Shown here one piece after another: positions 53,771-62,846 of a stretch of DNA of 64,000 nt. Numbering within the stretch: the stretch's first letter is position 1; each line of letters opens with the position of its first letter. Where the stretch lies: positions 1-64,000 of the forward strand of contig CANFTB010000011.1 in the NCBI GenBank assembly GCA_947449735.1, written 5' to 3'. Under the pieces are notes generated by a model. That model was not told the DNA's origin and made no database searches. It was given only the letters and a program-made list of their open reading frames with translations. The stretch comes from Chthoniobacteraceae bacterium (GTDB taxonomy: Bacteria > Verrucomicrobiota > Verrucomicrobiia > Chthoniobacterales > Chthoniobacteraceae). The position numbers and the translations under genes were made by a program.

Positions 53771-56167
53771 TCAGGGACGTGATGGTTCGTCGGTTAATCC
53801 CAGTTCACCCGGGGATGGCGCCGGAGCACCCGCAACCTCGGCAGCAGCAGTCACAGGTGCTTGGTGCGCGGCCGTCTTACCCAAGCGCTGCAGGTAGGCG
53901 ATCAGCGCCACGATGTCGCGATCCGCCTGGACGGCGGCGCCGGCGGTCCCCAGGTCGGCGGCGATCCCGTCCGCCTCTGTACGCATCTCGGCTAAAATAT
54001 CGGCCGACGCCCTCTCCGGATACGGCACCCCCAAGCGCCGCTGGACAGCGATGCGCCCCGGGATCACCTCCCAATCGGCCTTCTCCTTTAAGAGCCAATC
54101 GTAGTTGGGCATCGTCGAGCCGGGGGAAGTCTGGCGGGGGTCCCGCATGTGGTGGAAATGCCAAATGTTGGGATATTTGCCCCCCACCCTCGCCAGGTCC
54201 GGCCCCGTCCGCTTGGACCCCCACTGAAAGGGATGATCATAGGCGCTCTCACCCGCCTTCGAATAGGGCCCGTACCGCAGCACATCACCTGCAAGAGTTC
54301 GGATCATCTGCGAGTGGCAGTTGTAACACCCCTCCTTCACGTAAAGGTCTCTTCCGTAAAGCTGCAGGGGCGAATACGGCTCCTGCGCCACGCCCTCCAT
54401 GAGGTTCTCCTTGCTCATAAGCACCGTGGGCAGGATTTGCGCGACGCCGCCGATCAACACCGCAATCGTGGTTAAGACCGAAAAAGGCAGCGCATTCGCG
54501 AGCAGCTTGTCATACCAGTCCGTCCAGCTCGCACCGGTCAGATCCTTGTGTAAAAACGCCCCCATGACGGAGGCCACCACGCCCCACAAACACAGTCCGC
54601 TCGGCAGTCCGTCAAGCGCCCCCCAGCCCAGCGCGCACACAATCAACGCCAGCGCGTAAAGCACAGGGGGATTCAAGAGTCCCCGCCGGAGCGTGAGGCC
54701 GTCCTGTCCCTCAGGCAGTGCAGCAACCTCGATGTAGGCGTCGTTTTTCTGCGCCCCCTTGATGGTCTTGAACACGTTCCACGCCATCAGAACAAACCCC
54801 GAAAGGTAGAGCATGCCGCCAAAGGCACGCATGTGCATGAGCCAACGCGTCGAGGTCACCGCATCCAAAAAGTTTGGATACGCCAGCACCGAACCGCTGT
54901 CTTTCGTCGCCGACAGCATCAACCCCTGGGTGATGCCCGACACCCACATCGCCGCCACGTAAAGGAGGATGCCCACCATCCCGAGCCAAAAGTGCATCTG
55001 AGCGGCGCTCGTGGAATGCAGCGGACGTTTCCACAGACGCGGAAGCAGCCAGTAAATCATACCCGCCGTCAAAAACCCGTTCCATCCCAGCGCTCCAGAA
55101 TGCACGTGCCCGATCGTCCAGTCGGTGTAATGGGAAAGCGCGTTCACCGATTTGATCGAGAGCAGGGGCCCCTCGAATGTCGCCATTCCGTAAAAGGTGA
55201 CAGCCGCCGCAAAAAACTGGAGCACCGGCTCGGTCCGCACCCGGTTCCAAACCCCGCGAAGCGTAAGCAAACCGTTCAGCATCCCGCCCCAGGAGGGCGC
55301 CCACAGCATCAGCGAAAACACCATTCCAAGCGACTGCAGCCAATTCGGCAGGGCAGTGTTCAGCAGGTGGTGCGGCCCCGCCCAGATATACAAAAAGACA
55401 ATCGACCAGAAGTGCACGATCGAGAGCCGGTACGAATACACCGGACGCTCCGCCGCCTTGGGCACGAAGTAGTACATGATCCCCAGCATCGGAGTGGTTA
55501 AAAAAAACGCCACCGCGTTGTGGCCGTACCACCACTGCACCAGCGCGTCCTGAACCCCCCCGAACACCGGATAAGCGTGCGTCCAGCTCGTGGGAATCTG
55601 CAAATGATTGACGATGTAGAGGACGGCGATCGTGATGATCGTGGCGATGTAAAACCACACCGCGACGTAAAGGGTCCGCTCCCGCCGGCGTTGGAGCGTC
55701 CAGAAGAAGTTGATCCCAAAGATCACCCAGACGACGGCCACCGCAAGGTCGATCGGCCAGATCAACTCGGCGTATTCCTTGCCCCGGGTCAACCCCATGG
55801 GAAGCGTAACAGCTGCGGCGACGATAATCAGCTGCCAGCCCCAGAAATGAACGGCGCTTAAAAGGTTGCTCGCCAGCCGCGCCTTCACGAGGCGCTGGGT
55901 CGAATAGTAAACTCCGGCAAACATCATGTTGCCCACAAAGGCAAAGATCACTGCGTTCGTGTGCAGCGGCCTGAGTCGCCCGAAAGTCAGCCAAGGAAGG
56001 CCGGCGTTGGCCTGCCAGAATGCCAACTGCGTGGCAATCAGCACGCCCACCAGCATCCCCACGATCCCCCAGAACAGCGACGCCAGACAGAACTGGCGCA
56101 CCACCCGGTCGTTGAACTCGATCCGCACCCTTGCGTTGCCCACCGCATTCCCCCCGTTCTGAATCAT
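53771..56167 (-). CDS. ccoNO: Fused CcoN-CcoO cbb3-type cytochrome c oxidase subunit I/II
   Basis: 798 aa. Residues about 1-490 are the twelve-helix CcoN catalytic subunit, with heme and copper histidines in helices such as HTNAVIFAF, HNAVAFFLT and HVHSGALGWNG. A short linker of helices leads to the CcoO monoheme part with CYNCH at 614-618, followed by GPDLARVGGKYP and the axial Met region STMPNYDWL. Fusion of ccoN to ccoO occurs in several PVC and Bacteroidetes lineages. It reduces O2 with high affinity. The ATG overlaps the ccoS stop (ATGA). Confidence 0.95.
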   Translation of the reverse strand: MIQNGGNAVGNARVRIEFNDRVVRQFCLASLFWGIVGMLVGVLIATQLAFWQANAGLPWLTFGRLRPLHTNAVIFAFVGNMMFAGVYYSTQRLVKARLASNLLSAVHFWGWQLIIVAAAVTLPMGLTRGKEYAELIWPIDLAVAVVWVIFGINFFWTLQRRRERTLYVAVWFYIATIITIAVLYIVNHLQIPTSWTHAYPVFGGVQDALVQWWYGHNAVAFFLTTPMLGIMYYFVPKAAERPVYSYRLSIVHFWSIVFLYIWAGPHHLLNTALPNWLQSLGMVFSLMLWAPSWGGMLNGLLTLRGVWNRVRTEPVLQFFAAAVTFYGMATFEGPLLSIKSVNALSHYTDWTIGHVHSGALGWNGFLTAGMIYWLLPRLWKRPLHSTSAAQMHFWLGMVGILLYVAAMWVSGITQGLMLSATKDSGSVLAYPNFLDAVTSTRWLMHMRAFGGMLYLSGFVLMAWNVFKTIKGAQKNDAYIEVAALPEGQDGLTLRRGLLNPPVLYALALIVCALGWGALDGLPSGLCLWGVVASVMGAFLHKDLTGASWTDWYDKLLANALPFSVLTTIAVLIGGVAQILPTVLMSKENLMEGVAQEPYSPLQLYGRDLYVKEGCYNCHSQMIRTLAGDVLRYGPYSKAGESAYDHPFQWGSKRTGPDLARVGGKYPNIWHFHHMRDPRQTSPGSTMPNYDWLLKEKADWEVIPGRIAVQRRLGVPYPERASADILAEMRTEADGIAADLGTAGAAVQADRDIVALIAYLQRLGKTAAHQAPVTAAAEVAGAPAPSPGELGLTDEPSRP

Positions 56168-56343
56168 CGCCCCCTCCTTTCAAGCGCTGGTACCGCCGGC
56201 GCACCGGCACTCTTCTCTTCCTCCATCGGCAGCAGCGCGTCGTGAGGCCGCCCCCCACCCTCTCTGATCTGGATTAAAAACAATCCGATGAAAAACACCG
56301 CGAGTCCCAGGCTGACGAAAATGGTGAGTGAAAGGGCGATCAT
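56164..56343 (-). CDS. ccoS: cbb3 oxidase maturation protein CcoS
   Basis: 59 aa from ATG 56343; a GTG at 56358 would add five residues. A single N-terminal helix (IALSLTIFVSLGLAVFFIG), then FLIQIREGGGRPHDALLPMEEE, matches the CcoS pattern of one helix followed by a G.F.D-like acidic tail. CcoS is needed for cofactor insertion in cbb3. It is first of the operon; its stop overlaps the ccoNO start by four bases. Confidence 0.75.
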   Translation of the reverse strand: MIALSLTIFVSLGLAVFFIGLFLIQIREGGGRPHDALLPMEEEKSAGAPAVPALERRGR

Positions 56344-56540
56344 AGTGAGACCGTCCACGGATCAAGGCGCCGGCCCGACTGGGGCACTGGTGTTATCTTC
56401 CACAGAACTCGCTTCATCCTCCCAGAATGCCCTCCGAACCAGTTTTCGTCTCACCGTCCCTTGGCATTTGCTGCCCATTCCTTGCTCTTCCTACGGTATC
56501 TTTCCTTGCGCGGCGGCCCAGCCTCGCAAAAATTAACCCC
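56344..56540. promoter_or_regulatory. Divergent region between cbb3 operon and PocR/AraC regulator
   Basis: This 197-bp gap must hold the cco promoter on minus and the regulator promoter on plus. One TTGAT half-site (as ATCAA on the plus strand near 56361) is present, but the second half of an FNR-type box is not seen. No confident -10/-35 pair was found. Confidence 0.4.
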
Positions 56541-57479
56541 ATGCCGGCTCTCCAAGCCATCGCCCGAAGAATTTCCCGCTCTCAGATACTAGCCGACTAC
56601 CAAATCGCCTTTGAGCAGGCGTCCGGCCTTCCGCTGCGCTTTCAAGCCCTGGACACCCAAGCCCCAAAGAGCCTCCCGTTCAGTGGCTACGCCGCGGAAA
56701 ACCCCTTCTGCGCGCTCCTTTCCAAGACACAGGAGGGCTGCAGGATGTGCCAGGCTGTAGACACCAAGATCCGCCGCCGCAATGGAACGCAACCGGTCAC
56801 CGAAGTCTGTCTGGCCGGACTGGTGGACACCGCAGTGCCCGTTCTCGTACACGGCACGCTGGCGGGACACTTACGCACCGGACAAGTTGCGCTTCAAAAG
56901 CCAGAGAAGGAGCATTTCAGCCGCATCGCGCGCACCCTGGTCGACTGGGGCCTTCAAACGGACCTGTCCCGCGCCGAAGAGGCGTGGTTCCACTCCAAGG
57001 TGCTTGAACCGGTCCAATTCGAAGCATTTATCCAACTGCTAAAGGTGTTCGCCAGCCACATTGGGATGGCAGCCGAACAGATGCCCGCCGCGCAGCAGGA
57101 GCCCGGCCCTCCGGTCATTCAGAAGGCAATCGACTACATCGCGGAGCACCAACAGGAAGACGTCCACATCGACGAGGTTGCGAAGACACTCAACGTAAGC
57201 GTTTTCTACTTCTGCAAGCTGTTCAAAAAAGCCACGGGCAAGACCTTCACAGAGTATCTCGCCGAAGTCCGGATCGCGAAGGCGAAGAACCTGCTTCTGA
57301 ATCCGCACGTCCGCATTTCAGAGGCCGCTTTCGAGTCGGGATTCCAGTCCATCACCCACTTCAACAGGGTCTTCCGCAAGCTCACCGGGTGCAGTCCCAG
57401 CGCGTTCAGAGAGAGCCTGCGTTCCGGGTGGGGCGCAGAATCCCCCGCCGACCATTTCCTGGTTGAAAGCCGCGGGTAA
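56541..57479 (+). CDS. PocR-domain AraC-family regulator
   Basis: About 312 aa from ATG 56541 (MPALQAIARR). The N-terminal PocR-type sensory domain contains GCRMCQAVDTKI and VTEVCLAGLVD with its conserved cysteines. The C-terminal AraC double helix-turn-helix runs from about AIDYIAEHQQEDVHIDEVAK to GCSPSAFRESL. PocR domains bind small hydrocarbon ligands or metal clusters. Located head-to-head with the cbb3 operon, so it is a candidate controller of that operon; this is inference, and a role at the downstream SGNH gene (75 bp) is also possible. Confidence 0.9.
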   Translation: MPALQAIARRISRSQILADYQIAFEQASGLPLRFQALDTQAPKSLPFSGYAAENPFCALLSKTQEGCRMCQAVDTKIRRRNGTQPVTEVCLAGLVDTAVPVLVHGTLAGHLRTGQVALQKPEKEHFSRIARTLVDWGLQTDLSRAEEAWFHSKVLEPVQFEAFIQLLKVFASHIGMAAEQMPAAQQEPGPPVIQKAIDYIAEHQQEDVHIDEVAKTLNVSVFYFCKLFKKATGKTFTEYLAEVRIAKAKNLLLNPHVRISEAAFESGFQSITHFNRVFRKLTGCSPSAFRESLRSGWGAESPADHFLVESRG

Positions 57480-57554
57480 AGACCGACTCGGGCTCTTCTG
57501 CGAGGGCGCCTTCGTTATCGCCTTGCTTTTTTGCCTGACTGATTCGGGAATCTC

Positions 57555-58325
57555 ATGGTTCTCAAATCCATTCCCCTTATGACACCACGCATCGCCCTCT
57601 CCGCTCTTCTCGTTTGCACAAGCTTCGCCTTTGCCGAGACCTCCCCCAACTACGCAATCAAGCCCGTGCTCCATCCCGGAACGGAAAAGAGACACGAGAG
57701 CTTCAATGAAATCTCCAAAAAGGGAGAGGCCGAGATCGTGTTCCTGGGGGACTCCATCACGCACGCATGGGACCGGCAGGGGGCAGGAAAGGACAGCTGG
57801 GATAAAACCTGGGTGCCGCTCAAGGCCGCAAACTTTGGAATCGGCGGAGACCGCACAGAGCACGTGCTCTGGCGCCTGGAGAACGGAAACTTCGACGGAC
57901 TCAAACCAAAGCTGATCGTCCTGATGATCGGCACCAACAACACGGGACACCAAGGGCGCCCTCAAAAGGAACTGGATGGAGCCGTGTACCAGTGCTCCGC
58001 ACAGCAGACCGCCGATGGAGTGAAGGCGATCCTTGGGAAGCTCGGACAGAAGTGTCCCTCCTCCAAGGTACTGCTCCTGGGCATTTTCCCGAGGGGCGCA
58101 AACAACGAGGACAAAATGCGCCAGCAAAACGAGGCCACCAACGCGCTTATCAAGGGCTACGCCGACGGTCAGAAGGTGGTCTTCATGGACATCGGCGCCA
58201 AGTTTCTGGAGTCCGACGGCACTCTTTCCAAGGAGATCATGCCCGACCTCTTGCACCCAAACGCGAAGGGCTACGAGATCTGGACACAGGCCATCGAGAC
58301 CAAGGTGCGCGAAATGCTGAAATAG
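57555..58325 (+). CDS. Secreted SGNH/GDSL-family hydrolase (PAF acetylhydrolase-like)
   Basis: 256 aa with a signal peptide ending near SFAFAET. Block I is FLGDSITHAW (Ser67), block II FGIGGDRTEH, block III MIGTNNTGH and block V MPDLLHPNAKGYEIW, so all four catalytic blocks are present. Relatives of this PAF-AH-like type act on acetylated sugars or lipids. Substrate unknown. ATG 57555 or 57579 may be used. A terminator follows the stop. It differs clearly from the SGNH protein at 38111. Confidence 0.9.
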   Translation: MVLKSIPLMTPRIALSALLVCTSFAFAETSPNYAIKPVLHPGTEKRHESFNEISKKGEAEIVFLGDSITHAWDRQGAGKDSWDKTWVPLKAANFGIGGDRTEHVLWRLENGNFDGLKPKLIVLMIGTNNTGHQGRPQKELDGAVYQCSAQQTADGVKAILGKLGQKCPSSKVLLLGIFPRGANNEDKMRQQNEATNALIKGYADGQKVVFMDIGAKFLESDGTLSKEIMPDLLHPNAKGYEIWTQAIETKVREMLK

Positions 58326-58359
58326 CTCGTCCCCGCTCTACCAGTCAGACTTCAGGCTC

Positions 58360-58403
58360 CACCCCCGTCAGGCTCCAACCGGCGGGGGTGTTCCTTTTCT
58401 TTC
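58360..58403 (+). terminator. Rho-independent terminator of the SGNH gene
   Basis: A stem of ten pairs (CACCCCCGTC with GGCGGGGGTG, one G-U), an 11-base loop and the tail TTCCTTTTCTTTC directly after it form a textbook terminator 35 bases past the stop at 58325. Confidence 0.85.
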
Positions 58404-58483
58404 ATCCATAACCCTCACCGCAAGCGCCTTACTGCGCGCCCACGCATGACCCGCCATTCACAGCCAGGCTCCGCCACAACGGC

Positions 58484-59299
58484 TCAATCCACCGCCCGGT
58501 AACAGGTCGCCTTTTCAATCACCACGCGATCAAACTGTTCGCAGAGGTTCATGGTGGTCTCCGCGCCGCCCAAAAAAAGATAGCCCCCCGGCCGCAGGAG
58601 CCTGCGGGTTTTGGACAAAATCGCCTTCTTCGTTGGAACGTCAAAGTAGATCAGCACGTTCCTCAAAAACACCACGTCGGTGCCCGGAAAGAGCGGCCAG
58701 TGGTCCAGCAGGTTCATCTCCCTGAACTGCACTTTTTTACGAAGCGCATCGCTGAACTCCCACTCATCCCCGTGCCGTTCGAAATGTTTCACCAGTAGCG
58801 CCGCAGGCAGCCCCCTGTTGACCTCCAACTGGTTGAAACGCCCTGCCTGTGCGCGAGACAGCACCTCCCTGCACAGGTCGGTTGCGATGAAGTTCAGGTT
58901 CCACTGCAACAGCTCCGGACAATGCTCCGCGATGGTCATCAGCACGCTGAAGCACTCCTGCCCCGTGGAAGCTGCTCCACACCAGAAGTTCAACTGCTTG
59001 TCAGCTCTGCGCTTTTCCAAGAGTTCTGGTAAAATCACCTTCCGGAGCGCCTCAAAAGGATGCAGGTCCCTGAAAAACGATGTCTCGTTAGTCGTCATCG
59101 CATCCACAACGCTCCGGTGCATCTCGCTGTTGGGATGTCTCTTCAAGTGAGCCACTAGGGCGTCTACGCTCTCAAATTTCTTTTTGCGGGCCAAGGCATC
59201 CAGTCTGGATTCAACCAGATATTCCTTGCCCGGCTCCAGTACGATGGCCGCCTGCTCGCGCACATACGTGCAAACATATTCAAAATCTTCGGTCTTCAT
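58484..59299 (-). CDS. cheR: Chemotaxis protein methyltransferase CheR
   Basis: 271 aa of the usual size. An N-terminal helical CheR_N domain (FEYVCTYVREQAAIVLEPG) leads to the SAM-binding domain: NETSFFRDLHPFEALRK, LNFWCGAASTGQE (the glycine-rich motif, with Cys instead of the common Ser), and FLRNVLIYFDVPTKK. It methylates glutamates of chemoreceptors. It is the last gene of the cheA-cheW-mcp-cheY-cheR transcript. A CheB was not seen in the window. Confidence 0.95.
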   Translation of the reverse strand: MKTEDFEYVCTYVREQAAIVLEPGKEYLVESRLDALARKKKFESVDALVAHLKRHPNSEMHRSVVDAMTTNETSFFRDLHPFEALRKVILPELLEKRRADKQLNFWCGAASTGQECFSVLMTIAEHCPELLQWNLNFIATDLCREVLSRAQAGRFNQLEVNRGLPAALLVKHFERHGDEWEFSDALRKKVQFREMNLLDHWPLFPGTDVVFLRNVLIYFDVPTKKAILSKTRRLLRPGGYLFLGGAETTMNLCEQFDRVVIEKATCYRAVD

Positions 59300-59412
59300 A
59301 GGCTGCCGGAATCGGCGCTTTCAGCTTTCATTGGGGATCAACACGCAGGGCATGGATCCAGCGGAGGCTTCTGAGTTTTTAGTGAAATGCGGACGAAAAT
59401 AGACGAATTGCT

Positions 59413-59775
59413 CTACACGCCCAGAATGGCCAACTTGTCCACCAAATGCTCCTTGGTGAACGGCTTCATCAAGTACTCGTTCGCACCCGCACCGAGCGCC
59501 TTCACCATCTGGTCCATGGAGGACTCGGTGGTGACCATCATCACCGGAATGTCCCCAAGCAACGCGTTCGCACGCACCGCGCAGAGCAGCTCGTAGCCGT
59601 TCATCACCGGCATGTTCCAGTCGACTAAAAGAAGGTCCACAACCTCCCCCCCATACAGCCTGCCCATCGCATCCTGTCCGTCGACAGCCTCGGAGACCTC
59701 CCAACCCATCTCTGTCAGCACGCGGGTCAGCATCAAGCGCGAGATGCGCGAGTCGTCCACTACTAGCGCACGCAT
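59413..59775 (-). CDS. cheY: CheY-type single-domain response regulator
   Basis: 120 aa, receiver domain only. Acidic pocket Asp7/Asp8 (VVDDSR), phosphoacceptor Asp52 in LLVDWNMPVMNG, the conserved Thr in MMVTTES and Lys in LMKPF. GGAGG lies 7 bases before the ATG at 59775, one of the strongest ribosome-binding sites in this window. It probably carries the CheA signal to a flagellar or other motor. It lies between mcp (gap 259 bp) and cheR (gap 113 bp). Confidence 0.95.
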   Translation of the reverse strand: MRALVVDDSRISRLMLTRVLTEMGWEVSEAVDGQDAMGRLYGGEVVDLLLVDWNMPVMNGYELLCAVRANALLGDIPVMMVTTESSMDQMVKALGAGANEYLMKPFTKEHLVDKLAILGV

Positions 59776-60034
59776 GACAGACCTCCGGTGTTTGTGAAAC
59801 AGCCGGCTCCAGGGGCAAGGCCCGGCGCGCCGCGGCGACGAACGCCGATAAACGCCCGCCCCGATTGCCGACTCAAAAGCTCTAAGATGTTCATTCTGAT
59901 TTTATTCACTTCCCAAATGACACTACTGGAGTCCGCCGGACAGCCACCGGGCACCCGCTTCCATCAAGTGCGGCATCGCCCGGCCCCGGTGCGCCCCCCC
60001 TTTTTGCGGGGAACACACCGGTTCCGCTCCCGTT

Positions 60035-62200
60035 CTACTTCTGCGCCGCGGCCACCGTCCGCTGGAGTGTCGCTGCCATCTTCGCCAACTCCACCGACGC
60101 TTTCTCCGTATCGACCGCGCCGATGGTCGTGTCCCTCGCTGCCTGCGCCACGCCGCCGATGTTCTGGGCGATCTCCGTGCTGCCCTTGGCGGCCTCGCTC
60201 ACGTTCCTGCTGATCTCGTTCGTGGTAGCCGTCTGCTCCTCCACTGCCGTCGCGATCGTGTTTTGATAGTCGCTGATCTTGTTAATCACAGCGCTGATCT
60301 CCGAGATGGCAGCGACCGCGTGCTTGGTATCCGCCTGGATGGTTTCAATCTTCTGGCTGATGTCCTCCGTCGCCTTGGCTGTCTCCTTGGCGAGTTCCTT
60401 CACCTCGTTCGCCACCACCGCAAACCCCTTGCCTGCCTCGCCCGCCCTCGCGGCTTCAATGGTTGCGTTCAGTGCCAGCAGGTTTGTTTGTCTGGCAATC
60501 GACGTGATCGTCTTGATCACCTTCCCGATCTCCGCGCTGCTCAATCCCAGCTTCGAGACCGTTTCGGTGGCGCTGTCCGCCGCCTTGACGCCGACCGTCG
60601 CGACCTTTGCAGCCTCCTGCGCATTTTTTGCAATCTCGCGGATGCTGGCACTCATCTCCTCGGTCCCAGCGGCGACCGTTTGCACATTGGTGCTCACTTC
60701 CTGCGCGGCGGCCGCCACGACGCCTGCCTGCGTGCAGGTCTCCTCCGCGTTCGCCACCATTTGCTGGCTGTTCGCAGTCAACTCCTCAGACGCCGAGGAC
60801 AAAGTCTGAGCATTCTCCGAAACTTCCTTGAGCACTTGCACCAGCGCGATCCGCTGGCGCACCACAGCAGTGACGTCCGTAGCGATCTCTACGACCTTCA
60901 CCACCCTGCCGGTCTCGTCCGTCACCGGGGAATACACGGCCTGCAGCCACAGCTCCTTCCCCGAACGACTGACTCCCCTGAATTCGCCTGCCTTGCTCTT
61001 TCCAGACTTCAAGTCGGGCCAGAACTGCTGGTACTCCGCCGAGCTGGTCGTCGCGCTGTCGCAAAAAGCGCGGTGATGCCTGCCCTGCAGGGATTCTGGC
61101 GTATACTCCATTACCTCCTGGAATATTTTGTTTGCCTGCAGAACGTTCCCATCGGTGTCAAACTCGATATACGCATACGACGCGTCGATCGCCCGGAACA
61201 CCCCGCGCATGTTCTGCCGCTCCACCTCCGCCGCAGTGATGTCGTACCGCACTCCCAGGTATTTCTTCGGCTTGCCGTTTTCCCCGAGAATCGGAGCGAT
61301 GACGGCGTCCACGTAATACGGGGTCCCGTCCTTGGCCCTGTTCTTGATGATCCCGCGGAACAGGCTGCCCCGGCCGATGGTGGACCAAAGCTCCTTGAAC
61401 ACTTCCTTGGGCATGTCCGGGTGCCGGGTCGTGTTGTGCGGCTTCCCGAGCAGCTCCTCGCGGCTGTATTTGGATACTTCGCAGAACTTGTCGTTCACGC
61501 AAAGGATGTCGCCCCGCAGATCAGACTCGGACACGATGCTCGTCATGTCCATGATCTCGGTCCTTGCCTTCAGCTCGGCCTTCGACGCCGTGATGTCCGT
61601 TGCAAACTTGACGACTTTCACGGGCCGACCGGCGTCGTCCAGAATCGGATTATAGGAGGCAATGATCCAGACCTCCCGGCCTCCCTTTGCGAGGCGCTTG
61701 AACTCGCCGGCTTGAAACTCTCCCGCGTTGAGAGCCTCCCAGAACCTCCGGTATTCATTGGACCGGGTGTAGGAGCCGTCGCAGAACATCTGGTGGTGCT
61801 GCCCCTGAATCTCGGAAAGGTTGTAGCCCAGCACCTTGAGAAAGTTGTCGTTGGCGGTGAGGACGCGTCCGTCGAGTGAGAACTCGATCACCGCCTGGGA
61901 GCGGTTCAGCGCCTCTGTCTGGCGTCGCAGCATCCGCAGCTCCTGGTCGTCCCGTACTGAGGCGACGTCTTTGAGCACCGGCGGACGGCCCGCCTTGCGT
62001 GCAGCGGTCTTTGCCGGAGACTCGGTTTTTGGTGCGCGGGGCCTCGGCTCCCCCTCAAGCAGCACCCGGTCGGGTTCGGCTGCCGGAAGGCGGGCGGAGT
62101 TAAACAACGGCACGGCGTGGTGCTCGCGGGATGCGTGCGCTTCGTCGAAGGCTTCTGGTTGAATCGCACTGGAATGTGGACGGACGGATTTGTCGGGCAT
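60035..62200 (-). CDS. Soluble methyl-accepting chemotaxis protein with three PAS domains
   Basis: About 721 aa from ATG 62200. No membrane helix is visible, so it should be cytoplasmic. A Pro/Ala-rich leader (about 1-95) precedes PAS1 (about 100-208), PAS2 (218-326) and PAS3 (335-447), then the signaling domain (455-721) with the hairpin tip [23 protein letters not shown]1 and PAS3 are near duplicates, sharing HHxxFC ([16 protein letters not shown]), while PAS2 resembles the Aer type ([13 protein letters not shown]). It may sense redox or oxygen; ligand unknown. Confidence 0.93.
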   Translation of the reverse strand: MPDKSVRPHSSAIQPEAFDEAHASREHHAVPLFNSARLPAAEPDRVLLEGEPRPRAPKTESPAKTAARKAGRPPVLKDVASVRDDQELRMLRRQTEALNRSQAVIEFSLDGRVLTANDNFLKVLGYNLSEIQGQHHQMFCDGSYTRSNEYRRFWEALNAGEFQAGEFKRLAKGGREVWIIASYNPILDDAGRPVKVVKFATDITASKAELKARTEIMDMTSIVSESDLRGDILCVNDKFCEVSKYSREELLGKPHNTTRHPDMPKEVFKELWSTIGRGSLFRGIIKNRAKDGTPYYVDAVIAPILGENGKPKKYLGVRYDITAAEVERQNMRGVFRAIDASYAYIEFDTDGNVLQANKIFQEVMEYTPESLQGRHHRAFCDSATTSSAEYQQFWPDLKSGKSKAGEFRGVSRSGKELWLQAVYSPVTDETGRVVKVVEIATDVTAVVRQRIALVQVLKEVSENAQTLSSASEELTANSQQMVANAEETCTQAGVVAAAAQEVSTNVQTVAAGTEEMSASIREIAKNAQEAAKVATVGVKAADSATETVSKLGLSSAEIGKVIKTITSIARQTNLLALNATIEAARAGEAGKGFAVVANEVKELAKETAKATEDISQKIETIQADTKHAVAAISEISAVINKISDYQNTIATAVEEQTATTNEISRNVSEAAKGSTEIAQNIGGVAQAARDTTIGAVDTEKASVELAKMAATLQRTVAAAQK

Positions 62201-62360
62201 GGGTTGGATGGGATGCGGGGCGGGTTGAGCTGGATGGGAAATCAGAAAAAAGGGGATTCGATGATTCAGGCGCTTTTGAACGCCGCTGAGTCGTTGCGGC
62301 GTCGAACGCGATATGCCTTGGATACGGAATGCGGGCGCAGCGGATCCAGAAGTACGGAGG

Positions 62361-62813
62361 TCATGCGCACGGTCGGAGGTAGGCGCCTGGCAAACAGGCC
62401 GTGCGCTCCGTATCGAGGATGAGCAACAGGCGCAGGGGAAGTTTGTAAACGCCCAGAATGAGGTCGCGCGCCATTCCAGTGACGGTTTCCGGCACGCGTT
62501 CAAAGCTTTCGGAGTCTATCTCAACAACGTCCCCGATCTCATCCACGAGGAGGCTTACGGCGCCGTCGTCGGTCCGCACCACCACGTTCAGCGGAAGCTG
62601 ATCCGGTTCGCGTTCGGGAAGCCCCAAACGGCGGCGCAGGTCGATGGCCGTGATGATCTGCCCTCTGAGGTTGATGAGCCCCTCGACCATCGGAGGCGCG
62701 ATCGGCACGCGGGTCATTTCCTGATACCGGATGACTTCCTGGACCTTCAACACGTCCACTCCGAAGAAGAGGCCGTGCAGGACAAAGGTGGCGAACTGGC
62801 GGTTTGGATTCAC
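62361..62813 (-). CDS. cheW: Chemotaxis adaptor protein CheW
   Basis: 150 aa. The CheW SH3-like double barrel is recognised from [37 protein letters not shown] and [14 protein letters not shown]. It couples receptors to CheA. The C-terminus runs a little longer than usual (YLRPCA). It starts 33 bp after the cheA stop, and the mcp start lies 160 bp further on, all on the same strand. Confidence 0.95.
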   Translation of the reverse strand: MNPNRQFATFVLHGLFFGVDVLKVQEVIRYQEMTRVPIAPPMVEGLINLRGQIITAIDLRRRLGLPEREPDQLPLNVVVRTDDGAVSLLVDEIGDVVEIDSESFERVPETVTGMARDLILGVYKLPLRLLLILDTERTACLPGAYLRPCA

Positions 62814-62846
62814 AGGTTTTGAAGGTTTTGCGTTTGCAGCGTTTGG

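Noticed and set aside
56359-56372. FNR/FixK-type box upstream of ccoS
   Set aside because: Only one TTGAT half-site is present; the symmetric partner is missing.
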